NCBI GenBank assembly: GCA_028564925.1
Contig: CM053033.1
Span: 202,143,607 to 202,207,606, forward strand
Source: Lithobates sylvaticus
Taxonomy: Eukaryota > Chordata > Amphibia > Anura > Ranidae
Direction: 5' to 3'
Length of the DNA: 64,000 nucleotides
A program made the translations under genes and the position numbers. Shown here in pieces: positions 52,095 to 63,292 of the stretch. Position 1 is the first letter of the stretch; each line of letters begins with the position of its first letter. The notes beneath the pieces are model-generated. The model was not told the DNA's origin and ran no database searches. It saw only the letters and a program-made list of their open reading frames with translations.

Positions 52095-53660
52095 CACTTG
52101 ACTAGTTGGTGCCTCTGTACATGCTACTGTCATATTCTTCACTCTACTGTCATCTTTCCTTTACCCTCTACTTTCAACAACCTGCCCTACTTCCTTTGCC
52201 TTCTACTATCACCAACCTGCCCTTCTTACTCTGCTTTCTACTGTCAACAACATGCCCATCTTCCTTTGCCTTATACTATCACCAACCTGTCCTTCTTCCC
52301 CTGATTCTACTGTCACCAACCTGCCCATCTTCCTTTGCCTTTTATTGTTACCAATCTGCTCTGATTCTTTTGCCTTCTCCTGTCACCTACTCACCCATTT
52401 TCCTTTGCCTTCTACTTTCACCAACCTGCCCTGCTTCCTTTGCCTTCTACTGTCACCAACCTGACCATCTTTCTTTGCCTTCTACTGTCAACTACTCACC
52501 CATCTTCCTTTGCCTTCTACTGTCATCAACCTGCCCTGCTTCCTCTGTCTTCTACTGTCACCAACCTGCCCTATTTCCTTTGCCGTCTACTCTCACCTAT
52601 TTGCCAATTTTCCTTTGCCTTCTACTGTCACCAACCTGCCCTGCTTCCTTTGCCTTCTTCTGTCACCAGAGTGCTCTGCTTCCTTTGCATTCTAGTGTAA
52701 CCTACCTGCCCATCTTTCTTTGCCTTTTACTGTCACCAACCTGCCAAGCTTTCTTGCCTTCTACTGTCACCAACCTGCCCTGCTTTCTATGCCTTCTACT
52801 GTCACTGACCTGCCCTGCTTCCTCTGCCTTCTACTGCCACCAACCTGCCCTGCTTTCTTTGCCTTCTACCCTCACCTATCTGCCCATTTTCCTTCACCTT
52901 CTACTTTCATCTACTCACCCATTTTCCTTTGCCTTCTACTTTGACCTGCCTGCCCATCTTCCCTCTGCCTTCCCCTGTCACCTGACTGTTTTCTTTCCCT
53001 TTGTCATCTACTGTGACCAGAACCCTCCCTATCTAGCTTCTGTCCTCCATTGTAACCTGACTGCCCCATCTTTCCTTTGCTATCTACTGTCACCTAATTG
53101 CTCATCTTCCCTCTTCTTTTCTAGAATCACCTCAATGCCCATCTTCCCTTTACCCTCTACTGTTGCCTACCTGCCCATCTCCCTTCTGCCTACTGCTGCC
53201 ACCTGATCCCGCCTCCTTTCTGTCTTGCACTGTGACCTAACTGCCTATCTTCTCTCTCCTGTCTACAATCACTAGAACATAACCCCCCCCCCCCCCAGTG
53301 TCTTTATTTAACCTTATGTAGTCACCAGACTTCTCTCTGCTGTCTGCTATTACCTACCTGCCCATCTTCCATCTGCCCTCTACAATCACTTGACTGCTCA
53401 TGTTCCCTCTACCTTCTGCTGTCAACTGACTTCTTATATTCATCCTAACTGTTTTTGTCACCAGGCTGCTCAGTGCATCTGTACACACTACTACCTACCT
53501 GCACCTCTTTACTATGCATTTTGTTGTCATCATTCTCCTCATCTTCCCTCTGCCTTCTACTGTCACTTGCCCCCCCCCCCCCCCATGTTTGCTCTGTCTA
53601 TTGTTACCTGACTGCTCTGACTACCAGGATCGATCATCTCCATTTCTATGCCCTCTCAGC
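52095..53660. repeat. 35-bp minisatellite, about 1.5 kb, pyrimidine-rich
   Basis: The unit is about CTTCCTTTGCCTTCTACTGT then CACCAACCTGCCCTG. Units are regular at 52130-53000 and increasingly degenerate to 53660, with C tracts at 53283-53297 and 53571-53584. Three units make 105 bp, so the open frame of 366 codons (52106-53206) repeats a 35-residue cycle through all three phases. I see it as a by-product of a stop-free unit. Confidence 0.95.
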
Positions 53661-53924
53661 ACATCTCTGCAGTATACAATCGCCATGAAGTCTGTCCTTC
53701 ACTCTCTATCATCTGAAAGGTAATTTGCTCTCTGTGTTGTAATTTTCCCTAGCTGGTTTATGCATCAGCTGTCATCTGATTGGCCAGTTCCTATATACAC
53801 CCACATATCATTTCTTCTTTGCATTCAAACGTCACCAGACGTCCCTCCTTGGGGTCACATTTATATGACCCTGTTGGGTATCCCATACCATAACCACGTT
53901 AAGCTGCACCACCCCCCTCTCCTT
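53661..53924. other. Unassigned stretch
   Basis: No element or gene is supported. Confidence 0.4.
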
Positions 53925-54620
53925 TTACAGCTATACCCGTCTCCAGTCTTCTAGGAAGGCTTTCCATGAGATTTATGGGAAAATCTGTGCCTATTTATTC
54001 ACAACAATGTGCAAGTAATAATGTTTAATGAGAAGGTCACTGTTGGTGGATGAGAAGATCTGACTAATTCGAAATTCTAATTTATCCCAAAGGTGTTTAG
54101 TAGGGTTGAGGTCAGGGCTCTGTGCAGGCCATTTGAGTCCACCCACACCAGAATTATGGAGCCATATGTTTGAAGCGGTGTTCCGTCTGAGGTAAAAACA
54201 TTTCTTAAGTCAGCAGCTACAAATTTTGTAGCTGGTGACTTTAAATATATAGACATTTACCTGTCCAGTGAGCCCACGATGTCTGCACCCCAGCCGATTT
54301 TCGGATCCGCTGTCGGGCTTCACAGCTGGTTCCCTACTGCACATGCGCATGGCACTTTCTAATTGGCCTGGCAGATAGGGAAGGAGGAGGGGGGTCAAAC
54401 TTCCGAGGGATGGCGCCATTTCCCGGAAGTGAGGACAGGTACCTGTCAAAAACAGGTACCCGTTCCCCCCTCCCCCATGAAAGGTGCCAAATGTGGCACC
54501 GGAGGGGGGGGGGGGGGGGAGCAGGTCAGCGGAAGTTCCACTTTTGGGTGGAACTCCGCTTTAATGGACTTGGCTGTGTGCCCAGGAGTGTAATCATCCT
54601 GGAGGGTCAGAAGAATAAGG
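53925..54620 (-). mobile_element. Tc1-like element fragment, split by a TTAA MITE
   Basis: The inverse of the Tc1 3' region is seen: CAGCTATACCCGTCTCCAGT, TTTATCCCAAAGGTGTTTAG, AGGTCAGGGCTCTGTGCAGG. It corresponds to the transposase C-terminus (IEHLWD region), then is interrupted by 54174-54560 and resumes with ATGGACTTGGCTGTGTGCCC. Sequence differs from the 133 and 24541 copies, so it is another Tc1 family. Confidence 0.78.
54170..54564. mobile_element. TTAA-flanked MITE (AGCGG...GTTCC termini)
   Basis: The element is 54174-54560, with ends AGCGGTGTTCC and GGAACTCCGCT, worn TTGA on the left and TTAA (54561-54564) on the right. CAGCAGCTACAAATTTTGTA and ACAGGTACCTGTC are inner hairpins. A G tract lies near 54505-54520. 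Relatives are at 5410 and 20885. Confidence 0.82.
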
Positions 54621-55090
54621 TGTAGTACTTCTCTACCTTATTCTTCACTACAGCAGGGTCTCTCTAGTGGTGTGACCAGTCCCCTGCAGCCTCTTCTATA
54701 AGGTACGCCCAGCTTCTATGTATAATGTAGGGTTACGAGTGCATTCACACCTGCAAATTAGATCCAATTAGATACGAGAAACCCAGCGGGGGGGGGGGTT
54801 CCCATAATTGGCTGCAGGAGACAGCTCTATTGAAAGCAATGGGAGGCTGTCGGTTCTTGCAGCTAATTGCAGCCACTCGCATTTAATTGCTCATGCTATG
54901 ATCACATGCAAGTGATAGTCTATGGACCTAGACTGCCTGCATCCAAGGCCGATCACTCCCATGTGATCGCTGCATGAGAGAGTACATGCAAAAGGTCACA
55001 ATTAGCTGCAGGTCCTGTGCAGAGAGGCTGCCCTACTGCATTCTGAACACTGAAGGTCAGTTGCTTGGCTTAAGTGCCATTTGGGGTACA
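54621..55090. other. Unassigned MITE-like stretch
   Basis: GAGTGCATTCACACCTGCAA (54738) looks like the tip of the 'TTCACAC' MITE type, with AATTGCAGCC / GGCTGCAG hairpin words inside. The other tip was not found. Confidence 0.4.
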
Positions 55091-55665
55091 AGGTAATCTA
55101 GAGCCCAGGGCAAGCATGCCAAGTTGTGCTCCCCCAAGATGCATGAGCATTATGTGTCGTCAAAATTTCCCTCCCTCTAAAAAATTGAGCGCTAATCTGT
55201 ATGCTTAGCTCAAATCCTCTCATTCCACATATGATCCCAGCACAATTCCCCTCCCCAAAGAAAACAAAAATTCCCGTTCCTAATACAAATACTCTACCCC
55301 TCAAAATTCCCATCCAAGCACAAATTTCCTATACCCAATCCCCCATCCTAGCACAAATACCCCCCCCCCCCCCAAATTTCCCTTCCTAGCACAAATGCCT
55401 CCAACCATCCCTACTAGCACGAATCCCCCTCCCCCTAAAAAATCTCCCTCCTAGCACATAACCCCTCCCCCCACCATATTACCTTTTCCCCCAAATCCCC
55501 CACCCTAGCACAAATCATCTTTCCCCATCTCCCATCTCAACACAACCCCCCCCCCCAACACAAATTCCCAGCACACCTCCTCAAATATCCCCTCATAGAA
55601 CAATTCTTACCTCTTGCCGCACCCCTGTATTCCCCCTCCCAACACAAATCCCCTCCCCTCAATAT
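55091..55665. repeat. C-rich degenerate tandem repeat (CCTAGCACAAAT)
   Basis: The words AGCACAAATNCCCCNCCCC recur about every 25-35 bp, at least twelve times, broken by C tracts. The open frames across it are by-products. Confidence 0.75.
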
Positions 55666-55668
55666 CCA

Positions 55669-56586
55669 TGTAGCACCCTGATGTTTAGGCAGGGTTGCTC
55701 CAAAATTTATTTGCCAAGTGATAGTTGCCTTGGCCAATTGCTAGGAGGTCAACTGACTTCGCCCTAATTCTGGAATTGCTGCACTTCTCTCTTCTGTTGC
55801 TGGATGGCCAGGTACCTGGTGGCATTAGATAAGACGAGGGCATAGCAAGGACAGATTAGGAGTATATGGGATATCTCAGCTAATGGGCAGGGATTTTCTT
55901 GAGTCCCTTGGCCTGCTGGGAGAGCCTATTTATTTGGGTGGAGTCAGGTGATTGGGGTTCTGTGCCACCTGGACGGCTGTCTGGGTGGATGTGTGTTGTA
56001 TTGCCTCGGGCTGCTAGGCCAGAGACCCGAGGCCTATCCCGGGGGCATCTGGCTGCTAGGCTTTCTGAGAGGCCTATCCAGAAGCAAGAGAGCAGCGTAA
56101 TGTTGGGACTGCGGATTGCGGTCCAACCAGAAGTGACGGTTCTGCCGGCTGGAGAACCTGTCAAGGTCAGAGGTAGAGGGGAAGCTGTTGCCACTAAGGG
56201 ACCATCCACCTTGTTACCGAGGACCACTGTGAGTAGCTGAAGCAAAGACCAGAGCAGTGTTCTCGCCGACCCGGGCCTGTGAAGAATTGGGAAACTTCAG
56301 CAGGCGCCAAGCCAGGGACCCAGCCAGTGGAGGTGACGCTTGCAGAGCAGTATTGTATGTCAAGCCAGGGGCCGAGCAGGCCAGCGGGGTGACACTTGAG
56401 GAGTATCTGTGAGTGCCAAGCTAGGGACCCAGCAGGGACGCAGGGGGGGTGACGCTTGAGGAAAATACTGTGTGAGAAGATTGGATAATCTCAGGGGATC
56501 CAGTGGCAGTGGATCAACATGTCTAGTGAGAGAGATTGGGAGCTCAGTTGAGTGAAGATCTACAAGAGGAGAGTGTAGAGGAAGTA
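55669..56586 (+). mobile_element. LTR-like sequence (LTR retrotransposon), fossil
   Basis: It begins TGTAGCACCCTGATGTTTAG after TCCA. GCCAGGTACCTGGTGGCATT and GCTGCTAGGC words follow, and further on AAATAAAATGATCAGG (56673), which could be a polyadenylation region. A possible inverse end CTACA followed by TCCA lies at 57178-57186, but the span would then hold other repeats, so the right end is left open. No internal genes are visible. Confidence 0.4.
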
Positions 56587-56834
56587 AAAGTGGTTGCAAA
56601 CCCTTTTTTGGGACTTCTACCTATAGATAAGCCTAGAATAAGGCTTACCTATAGGTAGTGGAAATATCTACTAAATAAAATGATCAGGTATAAAATGATC
56701 AGGTATAAAATGATCAGGTATAAAATGATCAGGTTACCATTAGGGAAAGGAGCACTCTCTTGCCCTGGAGCATCAGATCGAACCTGCTTTCCCTTTCCCC
56801 TGCAGCACTTCGTCAGCTTTCATGTGCAGCCCCC
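56587..56834. repeat. Repeat remnant with 15-bp tandem
   Basis: AGTGGTTGCAAACCC (56589) looks like the tip of a TTAA MITE. At 56679-56735 the 15-bp unit ATGATCAGGTATAAA is repeated nearly four times, and in frame it repeats MIRYK. Confidence 0.7.
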
Positions 56835-56984
56835 GGTCACCTGGCAACCAGGACGCAAGAAGAGGAGGAGGGACAGAGAAGCCGAGGCCACCATCTCCCC
56901 TATATGCGGCCGCATATAGGGGAGGTGGTGGCCTTGGCTTCTCTGTCCCTTCTCCTCTCAGTGCGTCCTGGTTGCCAGGTGACC
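56835..56984. repeat. 150-bp palindrome without loop
   Basis: GGTCACCTGGCAACCAGGAC at the left pairs with GTCCTGGTTGCCAGGTGACC at the right. The centre TATATGCGGCCGCATATA (midpoint 56909/56910) is perfect with no spacer, and only a few mismatches lie between. It could be a MITE core; the right neighbour ends CCGGCCCTG near 57234, a hAT-like tip. Confidence 0.93.
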
Positions 56985-57480
56985 TGGGGCGGCGGGGCTC
57001 ATGTGCCATACATATCGCCCGCGGCCGGCCCTGCAAGCTTCGACATGCGGCCTGGCATCCCATCGCCCGCAACCGCCCGGTCTGCCCTATGGCCAGTCTG
57101 CCCACACTACATAGAAGGATGTCAGCTGTCCCTGACTCTGGAAGTCACCATTAGGCCTGGAGAGGCCCTTGACTTGGCTACATCCATGTAGTGCCCCCAA
57201 ACCACCCCTCCTGCCCACCCCTTGTCCCGGCCCTGCCTATGGGTATGGTATATGCATAATTATATTGGTCCAAGCTTGATCAATGTAATTATATATAAAA
57301 TATCTATGGGCGTTATTCTGCTTTACTATCTCTCCTCTCTCCAGCACTCTTTTATCTTCTACCACCACTACATCCCTATACTCTTCCCTCCACACTCTAT
57401 CATCCAGCTGCTCATTTCCCCTCCACACTATCACATGGCTGATCATCATCCCATTGCCTTCCACACCGTTTTAATAGTTT
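56985..57480. other. Unassigned GC-rich then mixed stretch
   Basis: GC-rich sequence to about 57234 ends CCTTGTCCCGGCCCTG, a likely hAT-type tip with no partner found. 57300-57480 is pyrimidine-rich with CTTCTACCACCACTAC words. Confidence 0.4.
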
Positions 57481-58065
57481 GCTAGCAAATGTGTCCTGGC
57501 CTGATAACAGGAACAAATTACTTGGCTTAAACCTGCCATGGCCACTCGCTATGCGTGGAGGATTGATGCTACCTGTAGCTAAATTCCCCAATAAATGTGT
57601 TAATGGATGGGTTAAGTTACAGTCATCTCTAGGCTCAGGATCAGAAAGCCAGGTGATATAGGCTGGCTGGGGATCTGCAGCACCTGGTCATAATTGCATA
57701 TGATTAACACGTGTGCGTCCTTCGCCGCGTGTAAACACAGACATGGAGAAGAGCCGTCCTCTAATAATAGCAGCCAGTACATCTTCGCAATCAAAGCAGC
57801 AGGCAGCTGTCATATTATTGTCAGCCATTTAGCAAAACAATCCCCCCAGTATGCAGGTACAGAAAAACTGTGCCAAGCATACATTACATGCCGAATCTGA
57901 GAACTTCATTTAAATGATGAATGCAAAGTGAAAAAAAAAAGTTTTAGTTGGAGTTGAGAGTATAAAACAAACACATTTTTAATTAAATTTTACATAAATG
58001 TAGTGGAATTAAAGGGGATATCCAGTTAGACGTAATTTAGTTCATGAAAATATTTTAAAATTCCT
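57481..58065. other. Unassigned stretch, candidate conserved non-coding DNA
   Basis: There are no repeats, arrays or matches elsewhere. It has ordinary composition and words such as CATAATTGCATATGATTAAC and CATTTAAATGATGAATGC, octamer- and homeodomain-like. No frame is recognisable. This is the best-looking unique segment in the window, by eye only. Confidence 0.45.
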
Positions 58066-59195
58066 TTAACCACTTCAGCTCTGGAAGATTTACCCCCCTT
58101 CATGACCAGACCATTTTTTGCGATACGGCACTGCGTTATTTTAATTTAACTGACAATTGTGCGGTCGTGCGACGTTGTAACCAAATCAAATTTATGTCCT
58201 TTTTTCCCCACAAATAGAGCTTTCTTTTGGTGGTATTTGATCACCTCTGCATTTTATTATTTTTTCTCTCTAAAAAAAAAAAAAAAAGACCAACAATTTT
58301 GAAATAAAACCTGTTAGGTCCTCTGTTAGGTCCTCTGCATCAGCCCCTCTGCATCAGCCCCTCTTTCCCTCAATTGGACTTTGGCGGTCAATGAAAAAAA
58401 CTCTGTCTGTCTGTCCGGACAGGTAATCAGACACCATACACCGTATGAGGTTGAAAAAAGAATACTTTTACTTCCCGCTTCACAGAGCATATACAATAAT
58501 CAAAAAGGGGAAGAACGCAATTGAACAACCAATCACATTCAAGCATTTAAGTATTTTGTTATACAATTCAATATTGATCTGCAAGATTCATAATATTTCT
58601 TCCTTTAGACTCAACATCATATTTACTCTAAAAATGTCTCACGCAATATATGTCCTTGATAAGGTTCCCAGTATGTTTTGGTATACAGAAGCACAAAACA
58701 GCAAATTTGTTATGGGAAGTAGATTTGTTATTAGAAGTAAACTTATTATGAGAATTAAACTTGTTATGAGAAAGTGTGAGTGTGAGATAAACAGAGTTAC
58801 AGTGAGTTTCTACAGAAAAACAGAAAAACATCTTTGTACAATACTATTAAATCTTAAAGGTTAACTCTACACTTCCCACGTTTCCTTACAAAACCAATAT
58901 TTTTTATTTTCAGCTATAAAACACATTCAATAAAAAAAATGTCAAAAATCTAATTTCATCAGTTTAGGCCAATATGTATTTTGCTAGATAGTATTGGTAA
59001 AAAAAATCCCAATAAGTGTCTATTGATTGGTTTGCGCAAAAGTTATAGCAACTACAAACTATAGGATATTTTAATGGAATTTTTACTTATTTTTACTGGT
59101 AATGGCAGTGATCAGCGACTTATATCAGGACTGCGATATTGCAGCGGACAGTCGGGACACTAACACTTTTTGGGGAACAGTGACACAATACAGTG
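58066..59195 (+). mobile_element. piggyBac-like TTAA element split by a solo LTR
   Basis: TTAA is at 58066-58069, then CCACTTCAGCTCTGGAAGAT and CCACAAATAGAGCTTTCTTT. After the LTR (58312-58890) it resumes with TTTGCGCAAAAGTTATAGCA and TGGCAGTGATCAGCG and stops near 59195 without its right tip, where ACGAAT sequence begins. Confidence 0.85.
58307..58895 (-). mobile_element. Solo LTR (endogenous retrovirus or LTR kin), fossil
   Basis: The LTR is 58312-58890 (579 bp), with ends TGTTAGG and CCTTACA, an inverse pair of TG...CA type. The 5-bp duplication AAACC is at 58307-58311 and 58891-58895. On the minus strand its 3' half has GGGAAGTAAAAGTATTC and CTGATTACCTGTCCGG. It is younger than its piggyBac-like host and unrelated in sequence to the LTR at 1597. 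Confidence 0.83.
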
Positions 59196-59199
59196 ATTT

Positions 59200-60060
59200 T
59201 CGTTTTCCGTTAAAATTCGTTATATTCGTTCATTCATTATCGTACGAATGAACGAATGATTCGCTAAAAATTTTAACGAATAACGAATTATCGAATCGAT
59301 AAAAAAAAATAGAAACAACGAAACTACAAAAGAAGAAAATCCGAAAAACGAAAACAGGAACAACAAAAATCAAAATGAACGAAAAAATTTGTACATTCGT
59401 AACTTTTTTTTTTTTGTTGAATTGGTAATTTTCCGTGTCCCTTACAATGGCGCTGCTTAACGTGCTTCGAATGGATTGAACAAAAAAATTCGTACATTCG
59501 TAACTTTTTTTTTTGTTGAATTGGTAATTTTCCGTGTCCCTTACAATTGCGCTGCTTAACGTGCTTCGAATGGATTGAACGAAAAAATTCGTACATTCGT
59601 AACTTTTTTTTTTGCGATTCGTAATTTTCCGTGTCTCTTACAATGGCGCTGCTTAACGTGCTTCGAAAGGATTGAACGAAAAAATTCGTACATTCGTAAC
59701 TTTTTTTTTCGATTCGTAATTTTCCGTGTCTCTTACAATGTAATAATAGCATACACATTACATAAAATTATGAATTATGCTCCGATTACGAATCTACGAA
59801 AACAATGTTACGAAAGTACGGATAAATCAATCTCACGAAAGTACGAATGTAACTAAATCTACGAAAATACAAATGCGTCCGAATAAACGAAAATTAAACG
59901 GAAAAAACGAATCAACGAAAAAATAACTCTTACGAAAATACAAATCGTTACGAATACGAACACCGACAACTTACGAAATTACGAATCGTTACGAATACGA
60001 ACACCGACGACTTACGAAATTACGAATCGTTACGAATCAACGGAAACTAACAGAAAAAAT
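59200..60060. mobile_element. 'ACGAAT' TA element, truncated, with 99-bp tandem
   Basis: It has the same ACGAAT / TTCGT low-complexity as 11524-12194 and 60434-61259, but both tips are missing. Four 97-101 bp units begin GAACRAAAAAATTCGTACAT at 59377, 59478, 59577 and 59674 and contain TACAATGGCGCTGCTTAACG. Long minus-strand frames are artefacts. Confidence 0.82.
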
Positions 60061-60187
60061 GTCTAAAAAATGATAAAGAAAAAGAAAAAATATTGTAAAA
60101 GAAAAAAAAGTAAAATAATGGTAAAAAATAATAACGAATAAACTAACAAAAATATAAAAACTACTGTAGTACTAGTAGTAGTAGTAT

Positions 60188-60335
60188 AGTGGCGGAACTA
60201 CCAGGGTCACAAAGGTCGCACTTGTGACTGGGCCCTGGCGTTCTGCCACCGGACGGGAAGGGGCCCAGCTGAGCGTCAGGGGGGCCCTTCATGGTGTCTT
60301 GCACTGGGGCCCTAAAGGTTCTAGATACGCCACTG
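60188..60335. mobile_element. hAT-type MITE (TAGTGGCGGAACTA), short copy
   Basis: The ends TAGTGGCGGAACTACCAGGG and TTCTAGATACGCCACTG match those of 5714-6462. Here the interior is short and lacks the TG array. No flanking duplication is recognisable next to the GTA microsatellite at 60170-60187. Confidence 0.75.
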
Positions 60336-60431
60336 CTTTGGGGTATCTCTTCTGGTGCCCCAGGAAAGTGATGTGGAAATTGTAAGGGGTGCAGCATACC
60401 TATCCTCATGTTGGGCAGTAGCCCTGTTTAA

Positions 60432-61261
60432 TAGACATGTGCAATTCGTTTTGTTTTTTCTCGTTTTTCTCATTTTTTCCGTTCGTTCGTTTCCGTACGA
60501 ATGAACGAATCGTTTGAATCGAACGAATCCGAATAACGAATCGTCGAATTGTACGAATCCGATTAGCGAATCGTTCGAATCGAACGAATCCGAAAAGCAA
60601 CGAAAATCCGAAAAACCAAACAACGAAAATCCGAAAAAAACGAAAAAAGGAACAACGAAAATGAACGAAAAAATTCGTACATTCATAACTTTTTTTTTTG
60701 TTGAATTGGTAATTTTCCGTTCTCTTACAATGGTGCTGCTTAACGTGCTTCGAATGGATTGAACAAAAAAATTCGTACATTCGTAACTTTTTTTTTCGAT
60801 TCGTAACTTTTTTTTTCGGTTCGTAACTTTTTTTTTCGATTCGTAATGAATGGATTGAACAAAAAAATTCGTACATTTGTAACTTTTTTTTCGATTCGTA
60901 ACTTTTTTTTTTCGATTCGTAAATTATTAAAATGTAATAATAGCATACACATTACATAAAATTATGAATTATGCTCCGATTACGAATCTACGAATGTTAC
61001 GAATGTACGAATAACTACGAATGCGTCCGAATTTCGAATAAACGAATGAACGAAAATTAAACTAATGAAAAAAACGAATCAACGAAAAATAACTCTTCCA
61101 AATGTACGAATCGTTACGAATACGAACAACGACGACTTACGAATGTACGAATCGTTACGAATCAACGGAAACGAAAAAAACGAAACGAAAAAAACGATTT
61201 TTTTTCGGAAACGAAAAAAACGAAACGAAAATAAATAATTTTTTTGTTGTGCACATGTCTA
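60432..61261. mobile_element. TA-flanked 'ACGAAT' element, copy 2
   Basis: The element is 60434-61259, with tips GACATGTGCAATTCGTTTTG and GTTGTGCACATGTC, and TA on both sides. It has about one and a half of the 99-bp units (near 60665 and 60765) plus shorter TTCGTAACTTTTTTT duplications. Confidence 0.82.
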
Positions 61262-62096
61262 CTGTTTAAGGCAATTTCAGCATTTGCTAAAAATCTTTAT
61301 CTATTCACTGACTTTCTTGCCTGGAGCTGCCCTTGAAAAAAAATGCAATCAGCGGTAAGGAAGGTCCTCTTTGTTGAGTTCAGTGATCAATATTGGCCAA
61401 GAGCGAGTGCCCAATGCTGTTCTCTCTTGTATTTCAGGCTGTTGTAACAAATAGATGGCATCAAGACATGTAGAGATGAATTGTGCTGTAGGACGTTGTT
61501 TTTCTGGATTAAAAAAGAACAGTGTTTGCTGAAGGAGGATAAAAGAATGATTTAAAGTCTTGATATAAAAGCTAAAAGTGCTTTGTAGGTAAAGTATGGA
61601 ATCTTTCCAAATCCCTTCTCATCTACAGGCGTTGGGCAGGAGATGGTGTTCGGCAATAATGCGCTCCTGGCACTTAAAGTGGCTTCTAGAATATGATCTT
61701 CAAAATGTGCTGTTTGAGATCAATGGATTCGTCTTTGAGTCAATCCACTGTGTGAGTTGAAGGGCTATATTTAGATTTAAGAGAGGGATTGGGCAGCAGA
61801 CGCTCGGTTTGATAAGGGGGTAACAGATTGCATAGTAATAATCACATTACAGCAATGGCTTTATTCTGTCTGTGAAAATGCTGATAAGTCTGAGGTTTCC
61901 TCTACAGAGCAACTTTAAATATGCAAGAACAAAGCTCTGCAAAGCGGTATAAGCCTTTTATGGGTGTAGGATAATTAGTCAGATTGCTTTTAATTGGTCT
62001 TGTGCAGGTGAGCTCCACTTTTCACCACAAGGGGGAACCCAACCTGCAGCTTCAACTGACCGTAGAGGGGAACGCTCTGCCTTCTGTTTTTGATTG
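61262..62096. other. Unassigned stretch, candidate single-copy non-coding DNA
   Basis: No arrays, terminal repeats or matches elsewhere over about 830 bp. No frame of note is present. Confidence 0.4.
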
Positions 62097-62201
62097 TACA
62101 GCGCCTTGAAAAAGTATTCATACCCCTTGAAATTTTCCACATTTTGTCATTTTACAACCAAAAACGTAAATCTATTTTATTTGGGTTTTATGTGATAGAG
62201 T

Positions 62202-63292
62202 CAGGATATGCAATTAGTGGACCTCCAGCTGTTGCAGAACTACAAGTCCCATGAGGCATAGCAAGACTCTGACAGCCACAAGCATGACACAGAGAGGCAA
62301 GGCATGATGGGACTCATGGGCGTCCGCAGGTAGGGGCAAGGGGGGTCAAGTGCCCCCCCTGGAATCAGGGATCAGATCTTAAATTCAGCACAGTTGTGTC
62401 TCTATCGAGGTGCCGCACCCGGGTGCCACCCACCAGTGGGGTGACACCATTAAGGTGCTGTCAAGTGTAGTGTGACTTTGGGCTCTTTTCCCTGCTCAGT
62501 CCAGCAGAGAACTTGGCGGTGCTGTGACGGAAGAATGGCGAGCTGCGGACTATCAGAGGTTTCCCCCCCTTGCCCCACCCATTCTTCTGTCAGGGAGAAG
62601 AGACGGCAGCTCTCACCAGGTTCCCCACCCAGCTTCCTGCCTTGCTCCGTTCCTTCCCTATTGGCTATAACTGAGGGCCAATCAAAGGCGACTAGGAGAG
62701 GCAAGCTTCATGGGACAGGTAGTCCCAAAAGATTGGCGGCTCCATTTTCCACAGGGAGGAGGCTACAGCTCGATCAAGAGAGAGATTGAGAGACTGCAGC
62801 CTGGAAAGAAGCTGAGGGAGAGAGTGCTACAGGACGAGGAGTGTGCTGGGCGGAAGCCAGAGAGAGAGAGCCTGCCAGGGCCACAAAAGAGAGTCATGCT
62901 GTCCAGCACCACCAGAAAGAGAGCCACACTGGCCAGCACCACCAGAGAGAGAAAGACTGAGCCACTACCAGGGTACAGACATGCTACACTACTGACCAGT
63001 GTCGCCCCCGGGGAACCCGGAGTGAACGATCGTCCAGCCGGAGTGATCACTGCTGTAGTTTCGCTGGGTCTGGTAAGAGAGCCTGTTGGCCATTACCCAT
63101 TACTTATCCTAGGGACTGTAATACGTCTGCAGACTCTGACCATAATAATGTGATAATGACATTGTCGAAAAGGGGCGGTGCATGGGTGACCCTAAAATTA
63201 TGCCCCCCCCCTGAAAAAAGTTCTGCGGACGCCCATGATGAGACTTGTAGTTTTGCAACAGCTGGAGGTCCGCTAATTGCATATCTCTTTTC
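62202..63292. mobile_element. hAT-type fold-back MITE (GATATGCAATTAG) with insert
   Basis: The left arm CAGGATATGCAATTAGTGGA and the right arm GTCCGCTAATTGCATATCTC are inverse. Arms continue through CCTCCAGCTGTTGCAGAACT. Flanks GATAGAGT and GATAGACC suggest a worn 8-bp duplication. The loop side is split by a 923-bp element (62315-63237). Confidence 0.75.
62307..63245. mobile_element. hAT-like element, 923 bp (CATGGGCGTCCGCAG termini)
   Basis: The element is 62315-63237, with ends CATGGGCGTCCGCAGG and CTGCGGACGCCCATG. The flanks ATGGGACT and ATGAGACT are an 8-bp duplication with one mismatch. The interior has AGAGAGAGATTGAGAGAC and a 30-bp direct repeat with GGCCAGCACCACCAG (about 62895-62955). 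No transposase is recognisable, and the 147-codon plus-strand frame is not identified. Its tips resemble those of 14417-14831. Confidence 0.83.

Noticed and set aside
52106-53206. Longest open frame (366 codons), rich in Leu, Pro, Cys
   Set aside because: It lies wholly in a 35-bp minisatellite and only reflects a stop-free unit; no signal peptide, domain or splice structure is recognisable.
55669-57182. A single 1.5-kb LTR from TGTAGC to GGCTACA with TCCA flanks
   Set aside because: The span contains a TTAA-MITE-like tip, a palindrome and a hAT-like tip; only 4 bp of flank agree, so the right end is not supported.
56760-57191. 143-codon frame and overlapping frames on both strands
   Set aside because: They span a 150-bp palindrome, which creates mirrored open frames in GC-rich DNA.
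62710-63153. 147-codon frame inside the 923-bp hAT-like element
   Set aside because: Low-complexity Arg/Glu-rich reading of AGAGAG-rich sequence, with no hAT dimerisation or catalytic motif.
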